Origin: Anoplolepis gracilipes
Lineage: Eukaryota; Arthropoda; Insecta; Hymenoptera; Formicidae
NCBI RefSeq assembly: GCF_047496725.1
Contig: NC_132974.1
Coordinates: forward strand, 851,001-915,000
DNA length: 64,000 nucleotides
Direction: 5' to 3'
The notes under the pieces were generated by a model. That model ran no database searches, had not been told where the DNA came from, and saw only the letters and a program-made list of their open reading frames with translations. The stretch's first letter is position 1. Each line of letters starts with the position of its first letter. The translations under genes were made by a program, and so were the position numbers. Shown here piece by piece: positions 13,105 through 22,717 of the stretch.

Positions 13105-15825
13105 GTAAGTATCTAAGATTGGTGCTCCATGATCCGTGATTCGCGATCCACTTTAATAAAGTCGCGCGTGTTCTCCCCGACAGCAAAGCGATGGTGAAAA
13201 GAGCGACCAAGACCTGGTGGTGGACGACGCGAGCGAGGGTCCGACCAGTCCGACGGCCAATGGCACAGCGTCGCCACGTGAGAACGGTCTCGACAAGCTG
13301 GGTCCTTCCTCGGTAGCTCTGAGCGGTCAGGTAAAGAAGGAAGTACCACCGCCGTCGCCTAGAAGCGGCACCAGCAGCAACGCGAGCACCCCCTCGGCCA
13401 AGAAGATGGAGGAACGCGAAAAACCGACGACACCGATCTCGAAACCGGTTACACCCACGTCCGCAGGTCGGTGTTGATTTCATTAGGAACTGTGAGGAGA
13501 GAACGTCAAGAGAAAACCAAGTTGGTTTACTGTATCGTAGGTGGTAGTAGTTCCGGTTCCGGTGGCCTGAAACCATCGAGTTCCAGCAAACCGCTGGTCT
13601 CCGCCTCAGTGGTTGGTCCTTATCCTCCGCATTATCCTCCACCGCATCATCCTCCAGCGGGACCTCACGTGGACATGCTGGGTTATCCTCCGGCGGCGCT
13701 GAACGGCTACCCTGCGAGACCACCTCTTCAACAACTTTATGATCCCCACGCCAGCATGAGAGCGCCTCTTGGTCCACTCGGCGTGCCTCCTGGCGGTAAA
13801 CCGTGAGTGTTTCTCCTTTTTAACAATTTGCTGCCATTTGTCTTTGTTCGCGAACGGCCCTTACACTCACTCACTCGCGCGCGCTTATCGCTGCGCTAGC
13901 CAATCAGAGCGCGCCAACATAGCCGCCTGGCACGTCCAGCCGCAAAGCGCTGGAAAATTAAACCATCTTTTCTAAAAGAACGGTCACCCGAGAGGTGACA
14001 AACAACAACAAATAATAAGCTACTCTTACAAAGAATGACTTTGAATTTAAAGACAACAATAAAATAAGCGCCGAGAGAATTCGAGAATTTTCTCGAAGCT
14101 TTGTTGCTATAAAATCCCTCTCGCGCGACCGTTTCCTCACACTTGATCGAAAGCTTCAGTAGGGATAGTGATAATCAGTATAAAGAAAATGCGAAGAAGA
14201 ACCTGCTCTCTTCTTCCGTCGGCTTAGTTCGCGGCTCAGCTCGAGACTTCGAGAATTTGTTGTAAATAGATCGCTTTTCTTTTTTATAAACGTCATCTTA
14301 TTAGCATATATTTATCGTAATTTTTATGGAAAAAAAATTTTCTTTTTTCATAGCAGTGCGTACAGTTTTCACGTGTCTAGTGAAGGCCAGATGCAGCCGG
14401 TACCGTTTCCGCAGGACGCACTCATTGGCCCGGGCATACCGCGTCATGCGCGTCAAATAAACACGCTCACTCACGGCGAGGTGGTCTGCGCCGTGACAAT
14501 CTCGAATCCAACCAAGTATGTTTACACCGGTGGCAAGGGTTGCGTCAAGGTGTGGGACATCAGTCAAGGCGGTAGCGGTAGCGCGAAGCCAGTCTCCCAA
14601 CTCGATTGCTTGCAACGGGACAACTACATCAGGTAAAGTGATGGAGTAACACGTGTCTTCATTCGCAGTTCGTGACACACATTAACTACCTACCGCGGTC
14701 GATGTAATTAATTTTCGACTGAATTCTGGATGACATTTAGTCGTGTCCGCCGGCTGTATATCATCCGTCGAAGCAACGCGGCATCGATTTACCGCGTTTC
14801 ATTTTCCGTATGCATTTATCTCCCTCCTTTCCTCCTCCCCGTTCTCGCGTATCAACGCGCGCGGGGAGGATAATAATTATTTAAAAGCATGCATAAGTGG
14901 CGGTATTTAACGGGATTAACATTAAGCGTTATAGTAATACAACGCTTGTTCGATATTAGGTCGGTGAAACTGTTACCTGACGGCAGAACGCTGATTGTGG
15001 GCGGCGAGGCGAGTAATCTTAGCATCTGGGATCTGGCGAGCCCGACACCAAGAATCAAGGCTGAATTGACCTCCTCGGCTCCGGCGTGTTACGCCCTGGC
15101 TATATCGCCGGACTCGAAGGTTTGCTTCAGCTGCTGTAGCGACGGCAACATCGCCGTGTGGGATTTGCAGAATCAAACATTGGTCAGACAATTCCAAGGT
15201 CACACGGATGGCGCCTCGTGCATCGACATCTCTGCCGATGGCTCGAAACTCTGGACAGGCGGTCTCGATAACACCGTACGTTCTTGGGATCTCCGGGAAG
15301 GCAGACAACTCCAGCAGCATGACTTTACGTCTCAAATATTCTCCTTGGGATACTGCCCGACTGGCGAATGGTTGGCCGTGGGTATGGAAAATTCGAATGT
15401 CGAGGTACTCCACGCTACAAAGCCGGACAAGTATCAGCTGCATCTGCACGAGTCTTGCGTGTTGTCGTTACGCTTTGCTTCATGTGGCAAGTGGTTCGTC
15501 TCCACCGGCAAGGACAATTTACTTAATGCGTGGCGCACGCCGTACGGGGCCTCGATTTTCCAGGTTGGTTATTGTTACGAAATTATTAATCGAAATTATT
15601 TTTTTTTTTTTTTTTTTTTTTTTCTACACTTTGCGCACGCGATCTATTATTATCTCTCATTTCACAGAGTATAATATTTTAAGCGTTTTTGTTTTACTTT
15701 TTTTTTTTTTTTTTCAGTCGAAAGAGTCATCTTCGGTGCTCAGTTGCGATATTTCTACGGATGACAAATACATCGTGACAGGATCCGGCGACAAGAAAGC
15801 CACCGTCTATGAAGTGATATATTGA
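12985..15825 (+). CDS. gro: Groucho/TLE transcriptional corepressor, C-terminal six exons (5' partial)
   Basis: Groucho/TLE proteins are nuclear corepressors recruited by factors such as Hairy/E(spl), Runt and TCF. The coding exons are 12985-13104, 13184-13466, 13541-13802, 14357-14632, 14960-15563 and 15718-15825. All junctions are GT/AG, phases match, and the joined frame stays open for 550 residues. The order fits the family: the end of the basic/CcN region with the acidic KSDQDLVVDDASE motif, then a Ser/Thr/Pro-rich SP region (SPRENGLDKLG, repeated T-P/S-P), then the WD40 propeller from GKPAYSFHVS through GGKGCVKVWDIS, IVGGEASNLSIWDL, GHTDGASCIDIS and WTGGLDNTVRSWDLREGRQ to the terminal KKATVYEVIY. 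The propeller is nearly identical to vertebrate TLE as I know it. The N-terminal Q and GP domains, about 180 residues, are missing. I found no exon for them in the 12.9 kb upstream, so this is a 5'-partial gene. Confidence 0.97.
13184..13466 (+). CDS. gro: gro exon: CK2 motif and SP region
   Basis: The acceptor is CCCGACAG; the donor is GCAG|GTCGGT, weaker than the others. The exon is 283 nt, entering in phase 0 and leaving one base over. It encodes QSDGEKSDQDLVVDD followed by SPTANGTASPRENGLDK and a Ser/Thr/Pro-rich tail ending TPTSA. The following intron is only 74 nt. Confidence 0.95.
13541..13802 (+). CDS. gro: gro exon: SP region, proline/histidine-rich linker
   Basis: The acceptor is TATCGTAG and the donor is CC|GTGAGT. 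The exon is 262 nt and leaves two bases over. It encodes a Gly/Ser-rich start, a Pro/His/Tyr-rich middle and the GVPPGGKP that leads into the WD40 domain. This linker varies between species, consistent with the lack of close similarity to vertebrate TLE here. Confidence 0.93.
14357..14632 (+). CDS. gro: gro exon: start of WD40 propeller
   Basis: The acceptor CATAGCAG completes the proline codon and gives AYSFHVSSEGQMQPVPFP, then GPGIPRHARQINTL and the first WD blade GGKGCVKVWDIS. The donor is ATCAG|GTAAAG. The exon is 276 nt, entering and leaving with two bases of the split codon on the upstream side. Confidence 0.96.
14960..15563 (+). CDS. gro: gro exon: WD40 blades
   Basis: The acceptor is GATATTAG and the donor CCAG|GTTGGT. 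At 604 nt this is the largest gro exon here. It encodes RSVKLLPDGRTLIVGGEAS through LLNAWRTPYGASIFQ, covering most of the propeller, including the surface that binds WRPW and eh1 motifs in characterised homologues. Confidence 0.97.
15718..15825 (+). CDS. gro: gro terminal coding exon
   Basis: A long polypyrimidine tract precedes the acceptor TTTCAG. The exon encodes SKESSSVLSCDISTDDKYIV and ends GDKKATVYEVIY followed by TGA. This is the invariant C-terminus of Groucho/TLE. Confidence 0.97.
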   Translation, partial: SKESSSVLSCDISTDDKYIVTGSGDKKATVYEVIY

Positions 15826-16900
15826 ACTACACATTGATTCGACGATACGTTTAAACACTTACGCAACATCGATTAAAGTTTCTTGTGACACTCAGTGTGA
15901 TTTATGACGGAGGAATTGAGAAAAGAAAATGAATTTCTTGTACGCAAAATGTGACTGGTACTTGAAGAAGCTGTACGGCAAATTAATTATTGAATTAATT
16001 TGATAAGAATTGACAAGACTTGGTCGATGTACTATGGTCGCTATATTTGACAAGAATACGAGTTAAATGCCACATTTCTGGTAACGAGCTCTCAAATCGG
16101 TTAAATTACCAGGGAATAGTATGTAAAATATTATGGAGACATATAATTATATAAAAGATACAGTATCAAACTGTATACAATTGTATAGAGTCTATGATCG
16201 TAAGTAGAATGAAGCGAATGAAATATGAAAGAAACAAATGCGTGTAAGTACCCTCCGACTATACTTAACGTGGGAGGCGATATGAAATCGCTTGTGTAAT
16301 ATGTTACTGATGTAATATAGAGTCATTACAATTAGGTTCTTTTGTGCGTGCGCGATTGCGAGGGGAAATGGAGCGAGGAATCGAGTGCGTTATCAAATGA
16401 AATCGTTCTCGACTTAACGATGAGATGTATGTACACCGCGATGAAATACCTGAATACGTATGGAATGCTGATCTAGTGTTGTAGACTTGTCAAAGTAGGG
16501 ATGTGTATGTTGTGTCGCAGAATTATATATAATATATTGAGCACACATGTAGACAGAATGTTTACGTCATGTAGCGGAGGAATTGTAGGGCTATGAGAAA
16601 TCGATAAGTGTCGATCACGCAAACAGTGTTGAACGGATGATCAACGCGCATGTTCATCGGCATCGAAGCCAACAATGTGATCTTTGACATTTCTACCACC
16701 GACAAGAGGAATAATTTGTACTTATTACACTTTCAGTTTTAAATAACGATTCTTTCATAATTATATGGCACTGTTGTGCCTGCCGTTAAGACTTTATTGT
16801 AATTGAGATTTTATAAACGTGTCGCGCGGAGAAAGACAGTGATAAAACGAAAAAAAAAAAAAAATAATAAAAAATAAAAACGGCGAAAGATACTTTTTTG
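15826..16900 (+). other. gro: Probable gro 3'UTR
   Basis: About 1.05 kb of AT-rich DNA without exon signals follows the gro stop codon. Overlapping AATAAA hexamers lie at 16866-16871 and 16873-16878, followed by a T/G-rich stretch near 16890, which makes a plausible cleavage site. Later AATAAA copies near 17091 and 17573 mean longer 3' ends are possible. The exact end cannot be set without transcripts. Confidence 0.45.
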
Positions 16901-18949
16901 GTGATCTTTTGCGGTAATTACGCGTATTAATTAGGAACTGGCTTTCATACGGCTATCACAAGCGGTATCGAATATAAATAGAAACTCTATAAGTTGCGCC
17001 GTATGCGCGTGGATTCTTGATATAATGTACATTGTCTTGACTGCCATAATAGGCATATACATACATACCACGCACACGCATATGTGCGTAAATAAATATA
17101 CACACTCCCACACAATACATGCATTTACACACACACACACACACGAGCGAGCGGACCACGTTCGTGGGCGGATTTTGCAGAATATTCGATAAAGTATTTT
17201 TGTGACTATTCATCATGGACCCTAGGCTTAACCATCTCTGATCGAGCGCGATCGACCACGCGCCCGTCTACAACGACTGCAACGACGAGGCGGCATAAAA
17301 AAAAAAAAAAAAAAAAAACGAGGCGAGAGACACTTGAGCAACTCTTACACTACTCTTCGGTGCAGTTTACAATGCCAGAAGTGCGTCTGGATTTAGGGTA
17401 CTAGCTAGCGCATTATTATTATTCGGAAACCGTATGGTGAAAGCGGGTGATGCGTAATGGAGATTTATATTTTGTTACAGGAAGGCACATAACATGTTGA
17501 CACCGCTGTGATCGTCCGAAATTCAATTCCGTTAATAATAATAATACTGCCGCGATAAAACGATAATAGATGAATAAAGAAAAGAAAAGAAAAGAAAAGA
17601 AAGAAAAAGAAAAAAAAAAAAAACTTTGCAAAGGACACGATAACGTTTCACACGTGCCGTTTTACGATACGCAGACTGACAGATCGATGAACGAGATTCG
17701 ATTTTGGACGAGCACAGCTCCGATCATATAGACCAATAGAAACAACGATACCTCAAGAAGACTCAATAGTTAATTATCTCTAACTCATTGACTTGTACAG
17801 AATTGATATTCTTTTACAGTTGAGAATAACACACGCACTGTGGGAAAAAAAAAAAAAAAAGAAGCATTACGCGAGACAAAGAAATCGCATAGCCGCGATA
17901 ATGATTGTGCCCCTCCCTTCCCCCTTTCTTCCCCACACCCCCCTTTTCGTATCGTATACACATATATATACACATATATATATGTTGAATTGCGTCTCCG
18001 TGCTCGCATTTTGCACTCCGTGAAAAGCGTACGAAAGCCGCCGTGGGAGAAAAACAAAATATACGTTCGTAATAAACGGAAGACAAAGAGCGTTAATCTT
18101 TTTCCAAGCACTGTTCAAGTTGTTCCTATAGCTACGCGAAAATTGTTTCTTTCGACAATTAAATCCTCTATATCTATATATATATATAATATATACACAC
18201 GGATTGACATCATTATGTTCGCCGATTCCCATTCCATCGATCCTATCATCAATCGAATGCTTTATGATTCGAGACATTCCGAAAAGAAAGTTACAGCTGT
18301 ATTTCATTTTAAAAATTTAATTTTTTATTTTCCAAACAATCAATGATAAAAATTTCGCAATCGATGATTTTCACCCGGACAAAAAATTAATTTTAATTGA
18401 AAGCTTTGATCAAGGTATACATTGATGTAATTTAACAATATGTTGGAAAAAGTTTAAGAGCGTTGTATTTTCAAAGATGGAATCATTTAGAATTTAGACC
18501 GATCGAGAAAAGTATCTACAATTTTACTAATAACGTGATCTTTATGATCTGTCAAGAAAAAGAAATCGAATTCAAGGATGCTTCCGAGGTCCAAAATGAA
18601 ATTTGCTCGAGAGGATTTTCAACAAAATGTTAGGATGAAATATTTTGCTTCACAAAATCAAATTTGCTTCGCAAACAAAATATATAAACTATATATAATC
18701 ATTCATTGAATTCACATGCAAAGTATAAACACACGTGCGTAGCATGACAGCATGCATTGCACGTGTATCGTGCATACATATATATATATATATATAAATT
18801 CTTTTATTGACAACTTTTGGGTTGATCGAAATCTGTTCGATGAAAAACATTATTGAGATTTGAATTATTGAAATGATCGGGATGAAAATGTTCTTTTTGC
18901 TCTGATGATTAATTAAATGTTACTTTACCTTACGAGAGTAAATTTCCCG
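16901..18949. other. gro to MBD2/3 spacer
   Basis: AT-rich and without exon signals. It holds (AC)n at about 17127-17144, poly-A runs at 17297-17317, 17608-17623 and about 17845-17860, and TA-rich stretches near 17960, 18175 and 18780. Downstream groucho 3' ends could extend into it. Confidence 0.5.
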
Positions 18950-19110
18950 TAGAATTTCCAAACGCACTCGCTCGATGGCGCTGCAGTCGCGCGCTTCAAT
19001 ATGGCTGCCAGCAAAGGCACAGGCACAGAAAACACAACATATAAATAAACTTGGAATTGTATTAAATTTTCGCAAGTAAGTACACGGTAAAGTGACGAAG
19101 ATTCGCCACG
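18950..19110 (+). promoter_or_regulatory. MBD2/3: Probable MBD2/3 promoter and 5' leader
   Basis: GC content rises sharply over the AT-rich spacer. The stretch contains GCTCGATGGCGCTGCAG and CAATATGGCTGCC, motifs often seen near start sites of broadly expressed TATA-less genes. No TATA box is placed correctly. The transcription start cannot be fixed from sequence. Confidence 0.35.
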
Positions 19111-19235
19111 ATGAATATGTCCGTGGAGAAAAAGAAATATCCCTCGGCGTTGCCGATCAATTGGCACGCGCGAGAGGAACCGTCGAGGAAGAGCCAGAAT
19201 CAGTTGACCTCTACGGGGAAGGATTATTATTACGG
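19111..19235 (+). CDS. MBD2/3: MBD2/3 exon 1: N-terminal half of MBD
   Basis: 125 nt from the ATG to donor ACGG|GTAGGT, leaving two bases over. It encodes MNMSVEKKKYPSALPINW and on to DYYY plus a split glycine codon. Reading into the intron meets TAG at once, so intron retention cannot supply the missing half-domain. Confidence 0.88.
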
Positions 19236-20759
19236 GTAGGTTGAATGAAATTATTTGCCAAAGAAACTTTATTCGATCTTATGTGAAACTATGACTCGCA
19301 GATTCTTGAATGTTTGTAAAACTGAAGAGATTCCTGCGCGAATACCGTTTGAGATGTAAGGGATCCTAACCCTCCTCCGAGATGACAGCTACCTTCTGTA
19401 AACTGACACAATTTTTTCTTTTTCCAGCCGGGCTAGAAATGACTCGTCATTGGTACCACCGATCAGACAGACAGCGTCGATTTTTAAGCAACCGGTGACG
19501 ATTTACAAGACACAGGAAGGAAAAGTGAAAGATGGAATTAAACATAGCATTCAGGAGAAACCAAAACAGGTTAGTTTATACAGTGATTGCAGAATTATAC
19601 GCTAATTGAACTGTGGATCAGTGTGATGTATCAACAAGTCAGTCTTTTATTGTAATAGATTGTAAGAGATGTATCACTCATCACCTATTTAAATGTACGA
19701 GCTACTCATTTTTTTATGTATGGAAAGTTTTTTAATTCTTGTATCACGCTTGCAAAATACACTTTGTCTGCTTACGTCCATTTGCTTGCAATATTCTTTG
19801 TAAACTATCCTTGTAAATTTACATGATGCAACTGTCAAATCATTGTTTTAGGAAGGAACCGATAAAACTGACGGCAAATATGGCTCCCAAGATAAGCCTA
19901 AGCAGGTAACTCGGACCATGCAATCATGAAATTGTTAATAATTTCCTTTTTTTATTATATTTTTAATGCTAAATGTATTTTAAATGTTTTATTAAATTTT
20001 TCCAATAATAATATTGACAACAATTTTCTTAATATGTCAGAGAAAATAAAAGGAGGTTTTTCTTTCTTTGAATTTAAATTGGATAAATTAATTGGTATTT
20101 AATAAATATCTATGATATATGACCTATATGACAAAAACACGATAATCTAGTTTTATAAAATTTTCATATACTGGGAATATTTGTTTTTATAGCTCTTGTG
20201 TTATTTTATTAATATAATAGTGTGTTGCGTAAAAGAGTGGATTTATTAATCATAGATAATCAAAATTTCTGCCTTTCAGCTTTTCTGGGAAAAACGTTTA
20301 GAAGGTTTGCGCGCTTGCGATTCTGATGGTTATGAATTTGACGGGATGGATCTGCCAAAGAACTTAAAACCAGTAGGACCATATATCACGGAAGAAACTT
20401 TGCTTCAAAGTGTGGCTACTGCATTACACGTATCTACTCAGCCAGTCACGGGACAAACGGGATCGAAAATGGCTTTGGAGAAGAATCCTGGAGTGTTTCT
20501 CAATCCTGATCAACCACTTGTACAGGTAAAATGAATAATAAGATGCTATAAGTGTATTTTAAAATATTAATGGTAAATTTGCATCAATATATAAACGACA
20601 GATCTTTATAAAAAGTTTTATTAATACTTATCAATAAATTAATTATCTTTTGTATTGAAGGCGGTGTCGATAGCGGATGAGGACATAAAGAGGCAAGAAG
20701 ACCGAGTGGCTATTGCGAGAAAAAAGTTACAAGACGCCTTACGTGCTATTCCAACTTAA
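19111..20759 (+). CDS. MBD2/3: MBD2/3 methyl-CpG-binding-domain protein, NuRD subunit (complete, 221 aa)
   Basis: The exons are 19111-19235, 19428-19569, 19852-19905, 20280-20525 and 20661-20759, all GT/AG with matching phases. The ATG is supported by an in-frame TGA at 19093-19095. Residues 1-42 match the first half of an MBD: LPINW, REEPSRKS (the first arginine finger would be R26) and GKDYYYG. Residues 48-65 hold VPPIRQTASIFKQPV, the hallmark of MBD2 and MBD3. Residues 108-189 hold LFWEKRLEGL, LPKNLKPVGP, ETLLQSVATALH and the ALEKNPGVFLNPDQPLVQ motif. Residues 190-216 form the charged coiled coil (DEDIKRQEDRVAIARKKL) that binds p66/GATAD2 in NuRD. The second half of the MBD (the SPSGKKFRSKPQL-type strand, second arginine finger and FDFRTGK part) is absent. 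The vertebrate acidic tail is absent too. Family identity is secure; methyl-CpG binding is doubtful. Confidence 0.93.
19428..19569 (+). CDS. MBD2/3: MBD2/3 exon 2: conserved IRQTASIFKQPV box
   Basis: The acceptor is TTTTCCAG and the donor AACAG|GTTAGT. The exon is 142 nt and ends in phase 0. It encodes RARNDSSLVPPIRQ through HSIQEKPKQ. In vertebrate MBD2 the equivalent box follows the complete MBD; here it follows a half-domain directly. Confidence 0.93.
19852..19905 (+). CDS. MBD2/3: MBD2/3 exon 3: 54-nt in-frame exon
   Basis: The acceptor is TGTTTTAG and the donor AGCAG|GTAACT. The exon is 18 codons, phase 0 on both sides, encoding EGTDKTDGKYGSQDKPKQ. Both this exon and exon 2 end in KPKQ, so skipping it leaves the junction to LFWEKRL intact. 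It is a good candidate cassette exon. It has no clear counterpart in the vertebrate proteins I know, so its use in mRNA is less certain. Confidence 0.75.
20280..20525 (+). CDS. MBD2/3: MBD2/3 exon 4: conserved core
   Basis: The acceptor is CCTTTCAG and the donor TACAG|GTAAAA. The exon is 246 nt, phase 0. It encodes LFWEKRLEGLRACDSDGYEF, LPKNLKPVGP, ALHVSTQPVTGQ and KNPGVFLNPDQPLVQ, which line up with human MBD2/MBD3. Confidence 0.95.
20661..20759 (+). CDS. MBD2/3: MBD2/3 terminal exon: coiled coil
   Basis: The acceptor is ATTGAAG. The exon encodes AVSIADEDIKRQEDRVAIAR, then KKLQDALRAIPT and TAA. The heptad-like charged helix corresponds to the MBD2/3 coiled coil that pairs with p66/GATAD2. 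Confidence 0.93.
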   Translation, partial: AVSIADEDIKRQEDRVAIARKKLQDALRAIPT

Positions 20760-20840
20760 ATTATAAAAGATTTATGTGTATCATTTGCTCATCTGCTAAT
20801 TTTAAGTTCGTTATAAATTATATCATTGCCATTTTTGTAA

Positions 20841-20846
20841 AATAAA
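20841..20846 (+). terminator. MBD2/3: Polyadenylation signal of MBD2/3
   Basis: A canonical AATAAA lies 81 nt after the stop codon and is followed 12 nt later by a 32-A genomic tract. It is the first canonical hexamer after the gene. Confidence 0.7.
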
Positions 20847-20858
20847 TGTTTTTGTAGG

Positions 20859-20890
<32 letters not shown>
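20859..20890 (+). repeat. A32 tract just downstream of the MBD2/3 poly(A) signal
   Basis: An uninterrupted run of 32 adenines starts 12 nt after AATAAA, exactly where a transcript's poly(A) tail would begin. It may be an ordinary A-tract or a trace of reverse-transcribed mRNA. Confidence 0.9.
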
Positions 20891-20894
<4 letters not shown>

Positions 20895-22667
20895 AGGAAA
20901 GACAAAAGGTATAAATTCGGTGAATATTTAAAGCATGAGATTGACTGATTTTCTGGACATATATTTAACAAAACTTTTTAAAATGAAATAAAACGGAGAG
21001 AATGAGAGAATCGGTCATGCAGCTGAATCTCTTGTAAAAGCCAACTTGGTGTGTTAATTCTCCATTATAACTCGAAAATAATTTGTTTCGTGACGCTCTA
21101 AATGGCTTGGATCGTGCAATCTGCCTAATATTTCCTGTGACATGCAGGAAATTCATCAAATTAGTAATGGTCACGGAAATAGCATTTCTCGGATTTAAGT
21201 TTGACAGATGGCAAAAGTGTCGTATTTGATTTTCGATGTCAAACGGAAATGAATCAGAATTAGGGTAGCATACTCTATATACAATTTAAAGAAATTACAT
21301 TAAACCTCACTTTTCAATCCAATAATTAAATATTCTGTATAGCAGGCTTAATCCAGACGTAACTATTTATGCAAATCAGCTTGCCAAATCATCCATATTA
21401 ATTATGCAAATAGCTGCACTTTTAGTCTAGCCTGTGAAGGTCATTCAGGAATTGACCATTCTTGAAATATCTCTTCGAATTGTGAGCGCGGCATGTCGTC
21501 TTGTGAAAGAAAAGAAAACTATAGTCTGTGCAATAAAACCTTGTTTCCTGTGTAAGTAATATATAGTTGACAAGGATGAGAATAATAATACAAAAAAGGG
21601 GACAATTTTTGAAAAGCAGTCATAAAAAAAATTAGTTTAAAAAGTCTCTGACAGAAAATAAATTTTTCGGTTCTATTCTTAATATTTTTAGAACCTTTAA
21701 GCATAAAAATTCCATCAGTACCTTAACAAATAAAGAATTAACAAAGAATAATAATCTTGGCAAAAATGCAAATTTCGAATTTCCTTTAGAATGTCTTTTA
21801 CGATAATTCTTAAAATTTTTTTGTTTCCCAAACATTTTGTTGTTGGGAAAATTATTTTTTCGGATTATATAAATACATCAGTCACATTATTAGAACCTTC
21901 GAGTCGCATATTGTGCCGAATATAGTTGTGTATCGAATGCTACCATGGCTGTCCTCTGGGAATGGATACGTGCCGAGGGCATCGTACAAAAGAATGCCCA
22001 GGCAGGTATACATACAGGCAGGCATCGGTTTTCAGGTAAGCATAAGCTGGGTACCAGGTGGTAACCTCTTTTTTTCTCCTTGCCTGGTACTTCTCCACCT
22101 CCGACCAACAGCTGTTTCCCTCCTCGGCAAGGGTCGCTCTCCCTTATTGTCAACCAGACGGAGAGCCGTTCTTTCGCCCCACCGTCATCATCGGGCACAT
22201 GTCCCAGTTTAAATCGTTATAACTCGTCGAACACATGACTCGCCCGACGATCCATCCGGTGCGGATATCGTATCTTGGGCGAAGATGTTGGGCGTATCGT
22301 CGATCCGACGAAATTTTACCATCGAATCGATGCTACCTCTGCATCCTGACTCGGTCTGCATCTCAGTCGAGCGATCAATAGCGCGCTATCGCGTATTCTT
22401 GCAATAATTTATGCGCACGGAGGCGACATCCGATTCGCAAAAGAAATGCTAAAAAAAATACAGAAAAAAGATAATAATAGAAGAATTGCATTTGTAAAGA
22501 TAATTAATTATTAATCGTGGAAAGTTACAATTTTCCACTAACATCCCGAAATAAGAATCTAACGCGACTATTAAATAGTTTAAGTAATTAATATATAATA
22601 TTTACAATATATTTATTATACATATATACATACATATACATATAGATAGATTTATATTAATATATAT

Positions 22668-22717
22668 GGGACTTATTTCATGACACAATATAATTATTGT
22701 GTTGTCAATTAAGTCTC
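22668..22717. repeat. Imperfect inverted repeat / hairpin
   Basis: Arms 22668-22690 and 22695-22717 pair at about 18 of 23 positions around a 4-nt loop. The sequence is intergenic and AT-rich. Confidence 0.6.
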
